From Helicobacter cynogastricus (GTDB taxonomy: Bacteria; Campylobacterota; Campylobacteria; Campylobacterales; Helicobacteraceae), in the NCBI RefSeq assembly GCF_900197855.1, contig NZ_FZMQ01000015.1:66649-130648 (forward strand): 64,000 bases of DNA. Direction: 5' to 3'. The position numbers were made by a program, and so were the translations under genes. This document shows positions 16,558 to 27,580 of this stretch, piece by piece. Below the pieces are notes generated by a model. That model ran no database searches and had not been told where the DNA came from. It saw nothing but the letters and a program-made list of their open reading frames with translations. Position 1 is the stretch's first letter. Each line of letters opens with the position of its first letter.

Positions 16558-18733
16558 GCGATCCTCTAATTTTAAGATGTGCTCCTCTAAGCCTTTGGGC
16601 ATTGAGCACTACGCTCACACTGCTCAAACTCATGGCCAAACTCGCTAACATAGGATTAAACATAATGCCTAGTTTGTAGGCCACTCCGCAGGCTAGCGGA
16701 ATTGCCACGCTATTATAGCAAAATGCCCAAAAGAGGTTTTGTTTGATATTGGCGATTGTGAGCGCGCTAAGTTTCATCGCACTCACCACCGATTGGATGT
16801 CATTATTAAAACTCACCACATCAGCCACCTCTAAGCTCGCATCGCTCCCCTTAGCCATCACCACCCCCACATCACTTAAAGCCAAGCTAGGCGCGTCATT
16901 AACTCCATCTCCGACCATCATCACCACCTTCCCCTGCGCCTTAAGCTCTTGAATGACCTTTAATTTGTCCTCCGGTTTAGCCTGTGCGTGGTAGTCTTGA
17001 ATACCTAGCTGTGTAGCAAGAGCGCGCACATTTTCTAGATTATCGCCGCTTAAAAGAGTGGTTTTAACTCCTGAAGCCTTGAGTTCAGAGATAGCCTCTT
17101 TGCTCCCCGCTTTGAGACTATCTGCTAACACCACTACACCTAAAATCTGTGTTGGTGTGCCAACAAAAACCTGAATACCCTCCAAAGCCCCAAAAGGATT
17201 TGATAGATTAAAAAACTCCAAATTCCCCGCTTTGATAATTTGATCACCAACCACCCCCTTAATCCCAAAGCCGGGTTTAGCCTGCACTTCTTGGACTTCT
17301 TGCAAAGCGATTCCCTGTTCTTTAGCATAGGCTACAATGCCCTTAGCAATAACATGCTCGCTTTGTGCCTCCAAGCTTGCGCACAAACTCAATAATTCTA
17401 ATTTATCTACCCCTTCTACGACGCGCACCTCTTGCACAAGAGGCGTGCCTAAAGTGAGAGTACCGGTTTTATCAAAGATAATATGATTGACATTTTTAGC
17501 CTTTTCTAAACTCACCGCGTCTTTAAAAAACAATCCTAATAAACTCGCCTCTTTTTGAGCAACTAGCAAAGCCATCGGGGTAGCTAGCCCTAAAGCACAG
17601 GGGCAAGAAATCACCAACACGGCGATAAACACTTCTAAGGCGCGTGCAAAATCTCCCAAAGCTAACCACACCAAAAAAGCCACACTAGCAATACCTATGA
17701 CTATGGGCACAAAAACCCCAGCGACTTTATCAGCCAAGCGTGCGATGGGAGCTTTAGAACCCTGAGCTTTGGCAATGAGGGTTAAAATTTTGGCTAAAGT
17801 GCTTTGAGCTTTGGTGTGTGTGGCGCGCATCTGAAAGGTGGTCGTGGTGTTAAGAGTGCCCGCAAATAAATCCATTCCCTCTTTTTTATACACGGGCAGA
17901 CTCTCTCCACTGAGCATAGATTCATCCACTTCAGCCTCCCCTTTAAAAAGCACGCCATCTACAGGGATGTAGCTTCCGGGCAAAATCTGTAAAATATCTC
18001 CCTTTTGCAAACTCTCAAGGGGCACTTCTACACTCTGCCCATTTTCTATTTTAAGCGCGTTGGGGCTTTGGTGGCGCATCAAGCTTTGCATAGCCTCTAG
18101 GGCTTTGTCTTTAGAATTTTCCTCCACGCGTTTGCCCGCCATCACAAAGAGCAAGATCACACATACACTCTCAAAATAATACCCCTCTATAGGCGCATGT
18201 GTATAGGCCCTAAAAAGCAATACAAGGCTATACAGCAAAGCCGCGCTTGTGCCTAAGGCAATGAGGCTGTCCATATTGGGTTGGCGCGCCCATAATGCCT
18301 TGAAGCCGTGCACATAGAAATTTCGCCCCATATGCATGACCATTAGACTCAACAAAAGTTGTACAATGCCATTAATAAAGGGATTTTTTAAAAAGGAGGG
18401 TAGGGGCAATAGAGGAGCAAACATAGAAAGAGCCAACACACCTAGAGTGCCCAACAAAGTTAAAACCAATTTAACATTGGGAGTTAAAAAAGAGGGGTTT
18501 AAAAACGCGTTTGGCGTATTTGTGGCTATGCGAGGCTGATAGCCTAGTTTTTCAATCTGTTTAAAAACATCCTCTAGACTAGCTTGATTTTCATCATAAA
18601 CAACAAAGGCTTTTTTGCTAATTAGGTCTACTCCCACCTCTTGGACAAATTTTTTACGCCCCAAAGCGCGTTCAATACCACTAGAGCAAGCACTACAAGT
18701 CATACCCTCTATATAAAATTGTGTTTTAGTCAT
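16535..18733 (-). CDS. copA: CopA copper-exporting P1B-type ATPase
   Basis: 732 residues. One N-terminal metal-binding domain (EGMTCSACSSGIE), transmembrane CPC motif in ISCPCALGLATPMAL near residue 375, phosphorylation motif DKTGTLTLG near 420, SEHVIAKG (the HP-type nucleotide-binding motif has H) near 460, and GDGVNDAPSL near 630. Exports Cu(I) at the inner membrane using ATP. Start ATGA overlaps the pssA stop; copP follows. Gene order pssA-copA-copP is that of H. pylori. Confidence 0.95.
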   Translation of the reverse strand: MTKTQFYIEGMTCSACSSGIERALGRKKFVQEVGVDLISKKAFVVYDENQASLEDVFKQIEKLGYQPRIATNTPNAFLNPSFLTPNVKLVLTLLGTLGVLALSMFAPLLPLPSFLKNPFINGIVQLLLSLMVMHMGRNFYVHGFKALWARQPNMDSLIALGTSAALLYSLVLLFRAYTHAPIEGYYFESVCVILLFVMAGKRVEENSKDKALEAMQSLMRHQSPNALKIENGQSVEVPLESLQKGDILQILPGSYIPVDGVLFKGEAEVDESMLSGESLPVYKKEGMDLFAGTLNTTTTFQMRATHTKAQSTLAKILTLIAKAQGSKAPIARLADKVAGVFVPIVIGIASVAFLVWLALGDFARALEVFIAVLVISCPCALGLATPMALLVAQKEASLLGLFFKDAVSLEKAKNVNHIIFDKTGTLTLGTPLVQEVRVVEGVDKLELLSLCASLEAQSEHVIAKGIVAYAKEQGIALQEVQEVQAKPGFGIKGVVGDQIIKAGNLEFFNLSNPFGALEGIQVFVGTPTQILGVVVLADSLKAGSKEAISELKASGVKTTLLSGDNLENVRALATQLGIQDYHAQAKPEDKLKVIQELKAQGKVVMMVGDGVNDAPSLALSDVGVVMAKGSDASLEVADVVSFNNDIQSVVSAMKLSALTIANIKQNLFWAFCYNSVAIPLACGVAYKLGIMFNPMLASLAMSLSSVSVVLNAQRLRGAHLKIRGSHENRHSS

Positions 18734-19434
18734 TTTGGATTACGCTTAAAGACAATTTTGGTCATTAAAAAAAGCCAGCGAATAATTCCATAAAAGAGAT
18801 AGCAAAACATAAAAGTGCCTAAAACTTCTAGTGGGCGCACAAAGAGCAGAAGCAAGAAAAAGACAAGCAAGACAAAGAGTTTTAAATTCCAACGCACCTT
18901 TTTAAAATTGGGGTAGCGGACATTGCTCACCATCATCACGCCTAAAAACACGATATAAATTAAAAAAAATTTCCCCCAACCCTCTTTTAAGATGCCATAC
19001 TTGGTATCAATGAGAATTCCTAATACTACTAGCACAGCTGCGCTAGGAATAGGAATCCCAATGAAAGAATAGGGGTCGGTGGTTTGTGTGGTAACATTAA
19101 AGCGTGCCAAACGAATCGCCCCAAAGATCACAAAAAGCGCGCAGGCCGCCATGCCCCAACGCCCATAAAAATGCCCAGCATAGAAGTAAGCCACTAAGCT
19201 AGGCGCAACCCCAAAGGCCACCACATCAGCCAGCGAGTCAAACTCTAAGCCAAATTTGCTTGTGGTGTTAGTTAGGCGTGCAATGCGCCCATCTAAACCA
19301 TCTAAAACCAAGCTCCCCACTACCAACCAACACGCCATCACAAAATCCCCTTGAGAAGCATAAAGCATGCTCATCATGCCCAGAAAAATACTGCCAGCAG
19401 TAAAGAGGTTGGGGAAAAGGTATAGAGGTTTCAC
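18730..19434 (-). CDS. pssA: CDP-diacylglycerol-serine O-phosphatidyltransferase
   Basis: 234 residues with the CDP-alcohol phosphatidyltransferase signature spread over LDGLDGRIARLTNTTSKFGLEFDSLAD (D-G-x2-A-R-x8-G-x3-D-x3-D) near residues 45-70, plus several membrane spans. Makes phosphatidylserine, the precursor of phosphatidylethanolamine. The start (GTG at 19434) overlaps the ftsH stop, as in the H. pylori cluster. Confidence 0.92.
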   Translation of the reverse strand: MKPLYLFPNLFTAGSIFLGMMSMLYASQGDFVMACWLVVGSLVLDGLDGRIARLTNTTSKFGLEFDSLADVVAFGVAPSLVAYFYAGHFYGRWGMAACALFVIFGAIRLARFNVTTQTTDPYSFIGIPIPSAAVLVVLGILIDTKYGILKEGWGKFFLIYIVFLGVMMVSNVRYPNFKKVRWNLKLFVLLVFFLLLLFVRPLEVLGTFMFCYLFYGIIRWLFLMTKIVFKRNPK

Positions 19435-21350
19435 TAACTGGCGTGTTCTTCTAGAGGTACAAGGCGCGTTTGTAAATTGTGCGTCGATTCGTATTCGCTA
19501 ATGATCTCGCGCACCCGCTCTCCCGTGATAACCTCTTTTTCAAAGAGTTCATCAACCATCATTTCAATCGCTTCCTTGTAATCACTTAAAGTCTGCTTGA
19601 CATGACTATAGCGTTCTTCCAAGAGGTTTTTAATGAAATTGTCCATCTCTTCGGCCATTTTTTCGCTAAACTCCCTACCACCTCCTAGTCCCCCACCCAA
19701 AAACGAATTGCGCTGTTTTTCAAGCACCATCAATCCACTCACATCACTCATGCCATAGTAACTCACCATGCCCTTAATAATGTCCGTGGCGCGCTCTAAA
19801 TCATTGCTTGCCCCGGTGGAGATTTCTTTTAAAAAGACATCTTCAGCCGCGCGCCCGCCTAAAAGTACATCAATTTCAGCGATGAGCTCGTGCTTTTGCA
19901 TAAGGTATTTATTTTCTTCGGGGGTGTTGAGCGTATAGCCTAGTGCTGCCATCCCTCTTGGAATAATAGACACTTTATTGACTCGCGCTGAACCCTTTGT
20001 CATCTCAGAAATGACTGCATGTCCGCTCTCATGGTAGGCGACAATCTTTTTCTCTTTGGGAGAAATGCGTCGACTTTTTTTCTCTAAGCCCGCAATGCCC
20101 CGTTCGACCGCTTCTTTTAAGTGTTGTTGTTTGACCTCTTTTTGGTTATTGCGCCCGGCCAGCAAAGCGGCTTCATTAATGATATTGGCCAAATCCGCCC
20201 CAGCTAGCCCGGCGGTAAGCTTGGCAATTTCTTGCAAGTCCACATCATTAGCTAGTTTTACTGGCTTAATATGCACCTTTAAAATCTCCACACGCCCATT
20301 AAAATCGGGTTTATCCACCAAAACTTGGCGATCAAAACGCCCGGGGCGCAAGAGCGCGGGGTCTAAAATTTCAGGGCGGTTAGTGGCAGCTAACACGATC
20401 ACAGGCGCGTTTTCTGAGCCAAAGCCATCCATTTCAGCCAAGAGTTGGTTTAGGGTTTGCTCTCTCTCGTCATTGCCACTAATCATGCCCCCGGCTGCGC
20501 GACTTTTCCCAATCGCGTCAATCTCATCAATAAAGATAATACTAGGGGCTTCTTTTTTAGCAATGTCAAAGAGATCGCGCACACGACTGGCCCCTAAGCC
20601 TACAAACATTTCAATAAAACTACTGCCCCCCATAGAGAAGAAAGGCACGCTAGCCTCTCCGGCCACTGCTTTGGCCAGCAAGGTTTTACCCGTCCCGGGA
20701 GGTCCTACTAAAAGCACTCCCTTAGGAATTTTAGCCCCTAAAGAGGCGTAGCGATCGGGGTATTTGAGGAAGTCTACTATCTCTACGACCTCCTCTTTTG
20801 CCTCCTCATTGCCGGCCATATCATTAAAGCGTACTTTTGGCTTTTCAGCATTGATGAGTTTTTTAGAACTACCCATCCCAAAAATCCCTCCCCCCATGTT
20901 CTTTTGCATGCGACTGGCCATAAACATCCATAGCCCCAAGATCACCAACACGGGCAAAAGCCAGCCCAAAATGTCGGTAAAAAAATTAGACTCACTAAAA
21001 CCAGAATAATTAATTTTTTGCGCGTCCAAGAGAGGCACTAAGGAGAGATCGGGCACGCGTTTGGCTACATAGATGGTCTTGTTATTGCCCTCCTTGCTAG
21101 TAGCCTTAATGAGAGTTTGACCGATACTGACACTATCGACCTCTTTTTTCTCAATGAGTTCCTTCATCTCGTGATAACTGACATTTTTAGTACTAGTGGA
21201 TAAAAAGCGATCTCCAAGACCTTCATCTGAGTTCATTACCCGCATCGCGACAAAAATGACGATGGCAAAAATAGCGAGCAAAAACAGAGGATTTTGTAAA
21301 AGAGGCTTTTTAGAATTGGGGTCGTTTGGACCCTTGTGATTATTTTCCAT
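19434..21350 (-). CDS. ftsH: FtsH ATP-dependent zinc metalloprotease
   Basis: 638 residues. Two membrane spans (about 20-38 and 125-145), AAA domain with Walker A GPPGTGKT, Walker B IIFIDEID and the arginine-finger region [11 protein letters not shown], then the peptidase site HESGH near residue 430. A membrane-anchored hexamer that degrades misfolded membrane proteins and short-lived regulators. Between prmA and pssA, in the H. pylori order. Confidence 0.96.
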   Translation of the reverse strand: MENNHKGPNDPNSKKPLLQNPLFLLAIFAIVIFVAMRVMNSDEGLGDRFLSTSTKNVSYHEMKELIEKKEVDSVSIGQTLIKATSKEGNNKTIYVAKRVPDLSLVPLLDAQKINYSGFSESNFFTDILGWLLPVLVILGLWMFMASRMQKNMGGGIFGMGSSKKLINAEKPKVRFNDMAGNEEAKEEVVEIVDFLKYPDRYASLGAKIPKGVLLVGPPGTGKTLLAKAVAGEASVPFFSMGGSSFIEMFVGLGASRVRDLFDIAKKEAPSIIFIDEIDAIGKSRAAGGMISGNDEREQTLNQLLAEMDGFGSENAPVIVLAATNRPEILDPALLRPGRFDRQVLVDKPDFNGRVEILKVHIKPVKLANDVDLQEIAKLTAGLAGADLANIINEAALLAGRNNQKEVKQQHLKEAVERGIAGLEKKSRRISPKEKKIVAYHESGHAVISEMTKGSARVNKVSIIPRGMAALGYTLNTPEENKYLMQKHELIAEIDVLLGGRAAEDVFLKEISTGASNDLERATDIIKGMVSYYGMSDVSGLMVLEKQRNSFLGGGLGGGREFSEKMAEEMDNFIKNLLEERYSHVKQTLSDYKEAIEMMVDELFEKEVITGERVREIISEYESTHNLQTRLVPLEEHAS

Positions 21351-21359
21351 AAAATTTCC

Positions 21360-22280
21360 TTATGTTTGTTTCGCACGCTCTAAGCGTAGACACACCCACT
21401 CATTCTGATTTAGGCATTCCAATATCCTAAAGCCTTTGTTATAGATGTCCAAAATTGCGTCTTTTTTAGATTCCAAAATGCCAGATAAAAATACCATTGT
21501 CCCCTCAGCACTCGCCTCTAACACTGCCGGATAGAGCTCTGCAATCACCTCGGGGATAATATTAATAGTAATAAAATCATAAAAAGTATTCTTGGGGATT
21601 TGCTCTACAGAGCCATGCCAAATGCGATCTAGGGCCAATCCATTTTTAGCAAAATTCTTTGTGCTCTCTGTAATGGCTAGTGTGTCCGTATCGCATGCAT
21701 GGATTCTTGCCCCCAGTTTGGCTAATGCCAAACTCAAGATTCCACTCCCACAACCAATGTCTAGGGCTAGTCTACCTTTTAAACAAGAAAGACGCGACAG
21801 CATTTCTAGTATCATCGCGCTACTTTCATGCCTCCCCGTGCCAAACGCCAAAGCGGGATCGAGGATAATAGTATTTTCATCACCTAAGGAGGACACCCAA
21901 CTGGGCACAATATGAAATTTACCACAAGTGATGGGGGTGGTATTTTCTTGATAAGTCTTGATCCAATCCAAAAGATCATGGACGCTAGTATGGTGATAAA
22001 CCCCTATATCGTTTTGTTGAGTTCTTTGGGTGAGCGTTTCACAAAACAGACGCAAATCTTGAAGTAAGGGTGCAGGCTCTTTACTAGAATAGATAATAAA
22101 GGCTTGCTCGGGTATCACATCGCTAGAGTTACCAAAGTAATCAAAATCCATATTTTTAAGGGTGTTAAATAAAACCTCTTCGATTGCCTCTTGGGTAGTG
22201 GAGAGTAAAAAATCAGCAAAAAGATCGGGATACTTTGTAGGGACAACAATGGTTTTGAAATAAATATCTTTCAAGCGCAC
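21360..22280 (-). CDS. prmA: ribosomal protein L11 methyltransferase
   Basis: 306 residues. SAM-binding motif LALDIGCGSGILSLALAKLG near residue 170 preceded by LDPALAFGTGRHESS, typical of PrmA; post-I acidic HACDTD follows. Trimethylates L11. GTG start at 22280, ten bases after the cheY stop; ftsH follows after nine bases, so one transcript is likely. Confidence 0.9.
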   Translation of the reverse strand: MRLKDIYFKTIVVPTKYPDLFADFLLSTTQEAIEEVLFNTLKNMDFDYFGNSSDVIPEQAFIIYSSKEPAPLLQDLRLFCETLTQRTQQNDIGVYHHTSVHDLLDWIKTYQENTTPITCGKFHIVPSWVSSLGDENTIILDPALAFGTGRHESSAMILEMLSRLSCLKGRLALDIGCGSGILSLALAKLGARIHACDTDTLAITESTKNFAKNGLALDRIWHGSVEQIPKNTFYDFITINIIPEVIAELYPAVLEASAEGTMVFLSGILESKKDAILDIYNKGFRILECLNQNEWVCLRLERAKQT

Positions 22281-22289
22281 CCCATGTTA

Positions 22290-22664
22290 TCAATCATTAG
22301 TCCCCAACACAACCTCCAGCTTTTCTTTAAGCACCTGGGGAGTAAAGGGCTTGACGATGTAGTTATTCACACCCGCTTTTAAGGCTGTAATCACTTCTGC
22401 TTTTCCCCCTTCTGTAGTGATCATAATGATTGGCAGGTCTTTAAAACGCCCGTCAGAGCGCACTTTCTTCACCAAGTCTAGGCCATTCATCTCGGGCATA
22501 TTCCAATCTGTGATGAGTACCCCTGTGGTGTCATTAGCATCCAGCTTCCCCCAAGCTTCTACCCCGTGCTCGGCTTCCATAATATCCTCGTAGCCCAAGC
22601 GTTGCAAGGTGTTTTTAATGATCCTTCTCATAGTAGAGCTATCATCCACAACTAAAATTTTCAA
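22290..22664 (-). CDS. cheY: chemotaxis response regulator CheY
   Basis: 124 residues, a stand-alone receiver. Acidic pair in VVDDSSTMRRII, phospho-acceptor Asp in LITDWNMPEMNG near residue 53, Thr in MITTEGG and Lys in YIVKPF near 105. Phosphorylated by CheA, it binds FliM to change motor rotation. First gene of the cheY-prmA-ftsH-pssA-copA-copP chain, the same order as H. pylori HP1067-HP1073. Confidence 0.95.
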   Translation of the reverse strand: MKILVVDDSSTMRRIIKNTLQRLGYEDIMEAEHGVEAWGKLDANDTTGVLITDWNMPEMNGLDLVKKVRSDGRFKDLPIIMITTEGGKAEVITALKAGVNNYIVKPFTPQVLKEKLEVVLGTND

Positions 22665-22745
22665 TCTCGCTCCTTGGTCGGCTTAGTTACATTAGCCCAT
22701 GTTAGCATATTTAACTAACGGCTATCTTTAAAAGTGATCCCCCTC

Positions 22746-23363
22746 TTAAAGACTAAAGGTGTGCAAAACCCCCACTACACGCCCTAAAATGATAATTTCC
22801 TCCAAGCTCTGTAAAACAATGGGTTTGTAGGCGGGATTATCACTAATTAGAGAAACTTCTGGGCGTTTGCTGATGCGTTTGACATAATATTCTCCTCCCA
22901 AGTCTATAACATACACCGCTCCCTCGTAACAACTCCCATCATTTTGAAAAAGCAAGAGATCTCCCTCCTTGATGAGGGGCTCCATAGAATTACCCATAGC
23001 TTGTAAAAGACCCAAATGCTCTGTAGAGGCGATACCAAAGTGCCTCTTTAGGAATGATTTGCTTTGAGGAAGAAAGGTCATGTTATTTTCGTCAGAAATT
23101 TTGTCATGCGCCTCATGTGTTTTCGCATCTTTGATGTAGGGCACCATCACCACATCCTCAACCTTGCGGTGTGTGGAAGTGAAAAAGTGCAAATCTGTAT
23201 TGAGCGCGTTAGCGAGCTTTTCTAAGGTGTCTAAGGTAATATTGCTCTTTTGTTCACTTTCATAGCGCTTGATACTCTGCAAGCTTACGCCACATTTGAG
23301 TGCTAATTCTTCTTGTGTCAAATTGTTGGCATTTCTAAGTTGCTTTAGTTTTTCTTTTAACAT
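22746..23363 (-). CDS. XRE-type repressor with S24/LexA-like peptidase domain
   Basis: 205 residues from ATG 23361-23363, which follows AAAGGAG; an upstream in-frame start would add 14 residues without a ribosome site. Helix-turn-helix LTQEELALKCGVSLQSIKRYE at the N-terminus; S24 domain with nucleophile Ser in AMGNSMEPLIKEGDLLLF and Lys in YYVKRISK. CI/LexA-like self-cleaving regulators of this build control prophage or stress genes. No prophage genes are next to it, so its targets are unknown. It lies between cheY and a tRNA operon, in a stretch that could hold a relic of integration. Confidence 0.85.
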   Translation of the reverse strand: MLKEKLKQLRNANNLTQEELALKCGVSLQSIKRYESEQKSNITLDTLEKLANALNTDLHFFTSTHRKVEDVVMVPYIKDAKTHEAHDKISDENNMTFLPQSKSFLKRHFGIASTEHLGLLQAMGNSMEPLIKEGDLLLFQNDGSCYEGAVYVIDLGGEYYVKRISKRPEVSLISDNPAYKPIVLQSLEEIIILGRVVGVLHTFSL

Positions 23364-23548
23364 AGAAACTCCTTTCAAAATTACTTGTGTTTTTGGCCTA
23401 TACAATAGGATCGTTAAGATATGGTTAAAATAGTCGTATCTGTGCCTATATTATACGCAATCTTGTTTATTTTTCACTCAGCAAAAATGTTGAGAATATC
23501 TTGACAAATTATAAAGTTTTAGGTTATAATCAAAGTTTGTTATACAAG
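23364..23548. promoter_or_regulatory. divergent region: repressor promoter and tRNA-operon promoter
   Basis: Plus strand: TTGACA (23501-23506) and TATAAT (23525-23530) separated by 18 bases, a near-consensus strong promoter ending 18 bases before tRNA-Pro. Minus strand: TATAAT (23455-23450) about 90 bases before the repressor start. The A/T-rich spacer may hold the repressor's own operator, but I could not define a clear palindrome. Confidence 0.7.
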
Positions 23549-23625
<77 letters not shown>

Positions 23626-23647
23626 TTCGGTGTGGCGTTAGTTTTAT

Positions 23648-23725
23648 GGTGGGTGTAGCTCAGTTGGTTAGAGCACCAGATTGTGGTCCTGGGGGTCGTG
23701 GGTTCAAGCCCCATCATCCACCCCA
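23648..23725 (+). tRNA. tRNA-His (GTG)
   Basis: 78 nt including the extra 5' G (-1) that pairs with C73, the hallmark of tRNA-His. Acceptor GTGGGTG/CATCCAC, anticodon loop TTGTGGT with GTG, T loop TTCAAGC, encoded CCA. Confidence 0.95.
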
Positions 23726-23760
23726 TACGCATATACACACTCCTCATTAAAGATTTTTTT

Positions 23761-23837
23761 GCGCTTGTAGCTCAATTGGATAGAGCACCAGACTTCGGAT
23801 CTGGGGGTTAGGGGTTCGACTCCCTTCAAGCGTACCA
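23761..23837 (+). tRNA. tRNA-Arg (TCG)
   Basis: 77 nt: acceptor GCGCTTG/CAAGCGT, anticodon loop CTTCGGA with TCG, T arm GGGGTTCGACTCCC, CCA encoded. Third of four tandem tRNAs sharing one upstream promoter. Confidence 0.94.
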
Positions 23838-23838
23838 T

Positions 23839-23915
23839 GCGCTTGTAGCTCAGCTGGATAGAGCAACGGCCTTCTAAGCCGTAGGTCGCAGGTTCGAGTC
23901 CTGCCAGGCGCACCA
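23839..23915 (+). tRNA. tRNA-Arg (TCT)
   Basis: 77 nt: acceptor GCGCTTG/CAGGCGC, anticodon loop CTTCTAA with TCT, T arm CAGGTTCGAGTCCTG, CCA encoded. One base separates it from tRNA-Arg(TCG). Confidence 0.94.
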
Positions 23916-24028
23916 TCGTTACCAATTCACACTTCAACACATCCTTTTAGTGCGCTCTAGAAGGCCTTATTAACCTAAGTATTTTATACTCCAAAAGTTC
24001 ACTTTCCATAACCTTTTTTGGAGTCAAT

Positions 24029-27000
24029 ATGCCGATTCAAACACCTCCTGCTGATCTTGTCAAATCTGCGCTTAACCTTGCTGCGACCCTTCAAACAAAA
24101 ATCAGCGATCATCTCAGCCACGAAGAAAAAAGTTTTCACAATAAAATGCAAAAACTCTTAGATAACCCGGCCAATAAGGTCATGCTAATTGAGCTTTTGG
24201 ATCGATCTTTTCGGTGTCAAAATAATCACACCCGCTTTCATCTTATTGAACATACCTTAAAGAAATACGGCATTGCGGATTTCTTTAGTAGCCTTGAAAA
24301 GTTTCTACTAATGGGTTTTTTGCATGTAGGTAAATTTGCTCCCTCTATGAGCGTACCTTTTTTTGTAGACAAAATCCGTAATAACACCAAAGCGATGGTT
24401 TTAGACGAAAGTGCTGATGCTCTTAAGGCCGTTATTGAACAACGAGAAGGCGAAAATATCACTCTTAATATTAACCTTATCGGAGAAGAAGTACTTGGCG
24501 AATCAGAAGCAGCCTATCGCATGCACAAATACCAAGAAGCGATCAAATCTAGTTATATCAAGTATATTTCCATCAAGATCACGACCATTTTTTCCCAAAT
24601 TTATCACATTGATTTTGCCCACTCTAAAGCAGAAGTTGTCAAACGCTTAGATGCCCTCTATGCCCTAGCCCTAGAGCAAAAAGAACAACATGGAGTAGAA
24701 AAATTTATCAATTTGGACATGGAGGAATATAAAGACTTAGAACTCACGATTGTCGCCTTTATGGAATCCATTGCTAAATTCCCTATTAGCGCGGGAATTG
24801 TGTTGCAGGCCTATATCCCAGATTCCTATCATTATCTTCAAACCTTAGTCGCTTTTTCTAAAGAAAGAGTGCTTAACGACTTGCCTCCTATTAAAATCCG
24901 TTTTGTGAAGGGGGCAAATATGGAGAATGAAGAGACTATCTCTTCTATCAAGGGTTGGGAATTGCCCACATTTTCTAGCAAACAAGACACCGACTCTAAT
25001 TATAACAAAATGTTAGAGTATGTCCTAAGCGATGAAAATTACAAATATATTCACATTGGAATTGCCTCGCACAATATTTTTGAAATCGCCTATGCCTACA
25101 CTCGTATCCACGCACTCAACGATCCTATTGCTTTGGAGCATTTTAGTTTTGAGATGTTAGAGGGGATGAGTTTTCAAGCAAGCCGTGAGCTCAAAGAGAT
25201 GCACAAACTTATTCTTTATGCGCCCGTGTGTGACACCGCTCATTTTAATAACGCGATCGCTTATTTGGTGCGCCGCCTAGATGAAAACACCGCCCCGGAC
25301 AATTTTATGAAAGCCTTTTTTAATTTGCAGGTGGGATCGCAAGCATGGAAAGATCAAGAAGATCGTTTTGTGAAAAGTTTAAAGGGTATGGAGAACCTAG
25401 ACAATCGCCCTCGCCGTACACAAGATCGTAATACCATTCCTCCGGGTCTTAGCACTTATCCAGCTGGTCGTCCTTTTTTCAATGAAAGCGACACAGATTT
25501 TACCCTAAAAGCCAACCGCCAATGGGCACAAAAAATTGTAGATAGAACGCGCAACGCCCCCCCCGTTGAGCTTGCCCCCGTTGTGGGCAAAACATGGCCT
25601 ACTCAAGAGCTCAAACATTGCGATGTTTTAGATAAAATCATGTACAAAAAAATCGCTTCTGTGTTTTTAGCCGACACCAACACTATGCAAGAGGCCCTCA
25701 CTTTGGCTCAAAAGAGCACTTTTGCCAACTTGAGTCTCCATGAAATTCACAGCCTTTTAAGTCAAGTAGCCCAAAAATTTAGAGAAAGGCGTGGGGAACT
25801 CATTGGTCTGTGTGCCCTAGAAGTGGGGAAAACCTTTGCCGAGAGCGATGCTGAGGTGAGTGAGGCGATCGACTTTTTAGAATTTTACCCTCATAGTTTG
25901 CAAACTCTTTTGAAAGAATATCCCCATGTGAGTTTCAAACCCAAAGGAGTAGGCGTTGTAGTCGCTCCTTGGAATTTCCCGGTGGGAATTTCTGTGGGCA
26001 GTATCGCTAGCGCGTTAGCTGGGGGTAATTGTGTGATTTACAAACCCTCTAGTTTGAGTATGGTAGTGGGTTATCGCCTATGTGAATGCTTTTGGGATGC
26101 AGGGATACCCAGAGACGCACTCATGTATTTGCCCTGCAGGGGGGCGGATTTGAGCGCACATCTCTTGAATGATTCGGCCGTGCGCTTTGCCATCTTGACA
26201 GGCTCTGAGGACACAGCCTATGAGATGCTCAAGGCCAATCCCACTTTGCACTTAAGCGCAGAAACGGGGGGCAAGAACGCCACCATTGTAACCAAAATGG
26301 CCGATAGAGAGCAGGCGGTTAAAAATATTGTCCACTCTGCTTTTAGCAACTCTGGACAAAAGTGTTCGGCAACCTCTTTGCTCATCTTAGAAGAAGAGGT
26401 TTATGAGGATCAGAATTTTAAAAAAATGCTTGTAGATGCAACCAAGTCTATGAGTGTGGGCGATCCTTTAGAATTGCACAACAAGATTGGCACCCTAGCC
26501 TCTCCGCCCAGCCCCAAAGTGCAAAAGGCGTTGCATAATTTAGAGCCCCATGAAGAGTGGGTACTCAAACCAGAGATTATTCAAGATAAGCCCCATTTAA
26601 TGAAACCTTGTATCAAGTATGGCACACGCCCGGGGGATTATACCTATAGCACTGAACTATTTGTCCCTCTACTCTCTGTGATGAAAGCCAAGGATTTAAA
26701 AGAGGCGGTAACTTTAGCTAATGGCACAGGTTATGGCTTAACCGGAGGCTTAGAATCTTTAGATGAGCGCGAATGGGCATATTTTCAAGAAAATATTCAA
26801 GTAGGCAATGCCTATATTAATAAACCCACCACAGGGGCGATCGTCTTGCGCCAGCCCTTTGGAGGGATTAAAAAATCTGCAGTGGGTTTGGGGCGTAAAG
26901 TGGGCAGTTACAACTACGCCTTACAATTTGTTCAAATTGAAGAAAACACGCCCCCAGCTCCTATGCAAGGGGCGCATCTCCCCTTTATCCAAGCCCTAGA

Positions 27001-27580
27001 AGCCTGCCTAGATTCTCAAGAAAGTGCACAGATTATCCTCAATCTTGCTCACGACTATGCTCATCATGCAAACCATTTTAATACTCTGCATGAATTTATC
27101 AAAATTAGAGGGGAGGAAAACTGGTTTGGCTACACTAAGGTTGCCAATGTTGCTTACCGCATCACACCCCAAGATGGCTTATTAGAGCTCTTTAGCGTGC
27201 TTTTAGCCACAGCTATCTGTGCCATTCCTCTAACAATCAGCGTGGATAACCCTCCTAGCAATCCTCATTTTAAATTATTCCTAGCATGTATAGAGGGTAT
27301 GCAACACCTCTTTAAGCCCACAATTCTTTATGAAGATTTAGATGCTTTTGTGGCTAAAGTGGGGGATTTTGCACGGGTGCGTTATTTTGCTTCCGGCCCA
27401 GACGCTCTTTATGAAGCTAGTAGTGCTTTAGGGATGGTACTTGCCAATGCCAAACCTTTGCGATGTGGGCGTTTTGAATTACTCAATTACCATTTAGAAA
27501 AATCTATAAGTATTTCTTACCATCGTTACGGAAACTTGGGCGCACGGGGTTTGCAAGCAAAGGACACGCATGCACATTAG
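24029..27580 (+). CDS. putA: bifunctional proline dehydrogenase / P5C dehydrogenase
   Basis: 1183 residues. N-terminal proline dehydrogenase barrel (FAD site around [14 protein letters not shown] near 290 and IGIASHN near 350). Central aldehyde dehydrogenase domain with [15 protein letters not shown] near 645, [13 protein letters not shown] near 745 and catalytic Cys in NSGQKCSAT near 775. A C-terminal extension of about 180 residues follows. It lacks the N-terminal ribbon-helix-helix DNA-binding domain of enterobacterial PutA, so it is an enzyme only. Oxidises proline to glutamate, feeding the respiratory chain, and overlaps the transporter putP by eleven bases. Proline is abundant in gastric juice and is a known H. 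pylori fuel. Confidence 0.95.
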   Translation: MPIQTPPADLVKSALNLAATLQTKISDHLSHEEKSFHNKMQKLLDNPANKVMLIELLDRSFRCQNNHTRFHLIEHTLKKYGIADFFSSLEKFLLMGFLHVGKFAPSMSVPFFVDKIRNNTKAMVLDESADALKAVIEQREGENITLNINLIGEEVLGESEAAYRMHKYQEAIKSSYIKYISIKITTIFSQIYHIDFAHSKAEVVKRLDALYALALEQKEQHGVEKFINLDMEEYKDLELTIVAFMESIAKFPISAGIVLQAYIPDSYHYLQTLVAFSKERVLNDLPPIKIRFVKGANMENEETISSIKGWELPTFSSKQDTDSNYNKMLEYVLSDENYKYIHIGIASHNIFEIAYAYTRIHALNDPIALEHFSFEMLEGMSFQASRELKEMHKLILYAPVCDTAHFNNAIAYLVRRLDENTAPDNFMKAFFNLQVGSQAWKDQEDRFVKSLKGMENLDNRPRRTQDRNTIPPGLSTYPAGRPFFNESDTDFTLKANRQWAQKIVDRTRNAPPVELAPVVGKTWPTQELKHCDVLDKIMYKKIASVFLADTNTMQEALTLAQKSTFANLSLHEIHSLLSQVAQKFRERRGELIGLCALEVGKTFAESDAEVSEAIDFLEFYPHSLQTLLKEYPHVSFKPKGVGVVVAPWNFPVGISVGSIASALAGGNCVIYKPSSLSMVVGYRLCECFWDAGIPRDALMYLPCRGADLSAHLLNDSAVRFAILTGSEDTAYEMLKANPTLHLSAETGGKNATIVTKMADREQAVKNIVHSAFSNSGQKCSATSLLILEEEVYEDQNFKKMLVDATKSMSVGDPLELHNKIGTLASPPSPKVQKALHNLEPHEEWVLKPEIIQDKPHLMKPCIKYGTRPGDYTYSTELFVPLLSVMKAKDLKEAVTLANGTGYGLTGGLESLDEREWAYFQENIQVGNAYINKPTTGAIVLRQPFGGIKKSAVGLGRKVGSYNYALQFVQIEENTPPAPMQGAHLPFIQALEACLDSQESAQIILNLAHDYAHHANHFNTLHEFIKIRGEENWFGYTKVANVAYRITPQDGLLELFSVLLATAICAIPLTISVDNPPSNPHFKLFLACIEGMQHLFKPTILYEDLDAFVAKVGDFARVRYFASGPDALYEASSALGMVLANAKPLRCGRFELLNYHLEKSISISYHRYGNLGARGLQAKDTHAH

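Noticed and set aside
16557-16602. Longer copP start
   Set aside because: The extra 15 residues overlap copA, lack conservation with the chaperone family, and the inner ATG has the better ribosome site.
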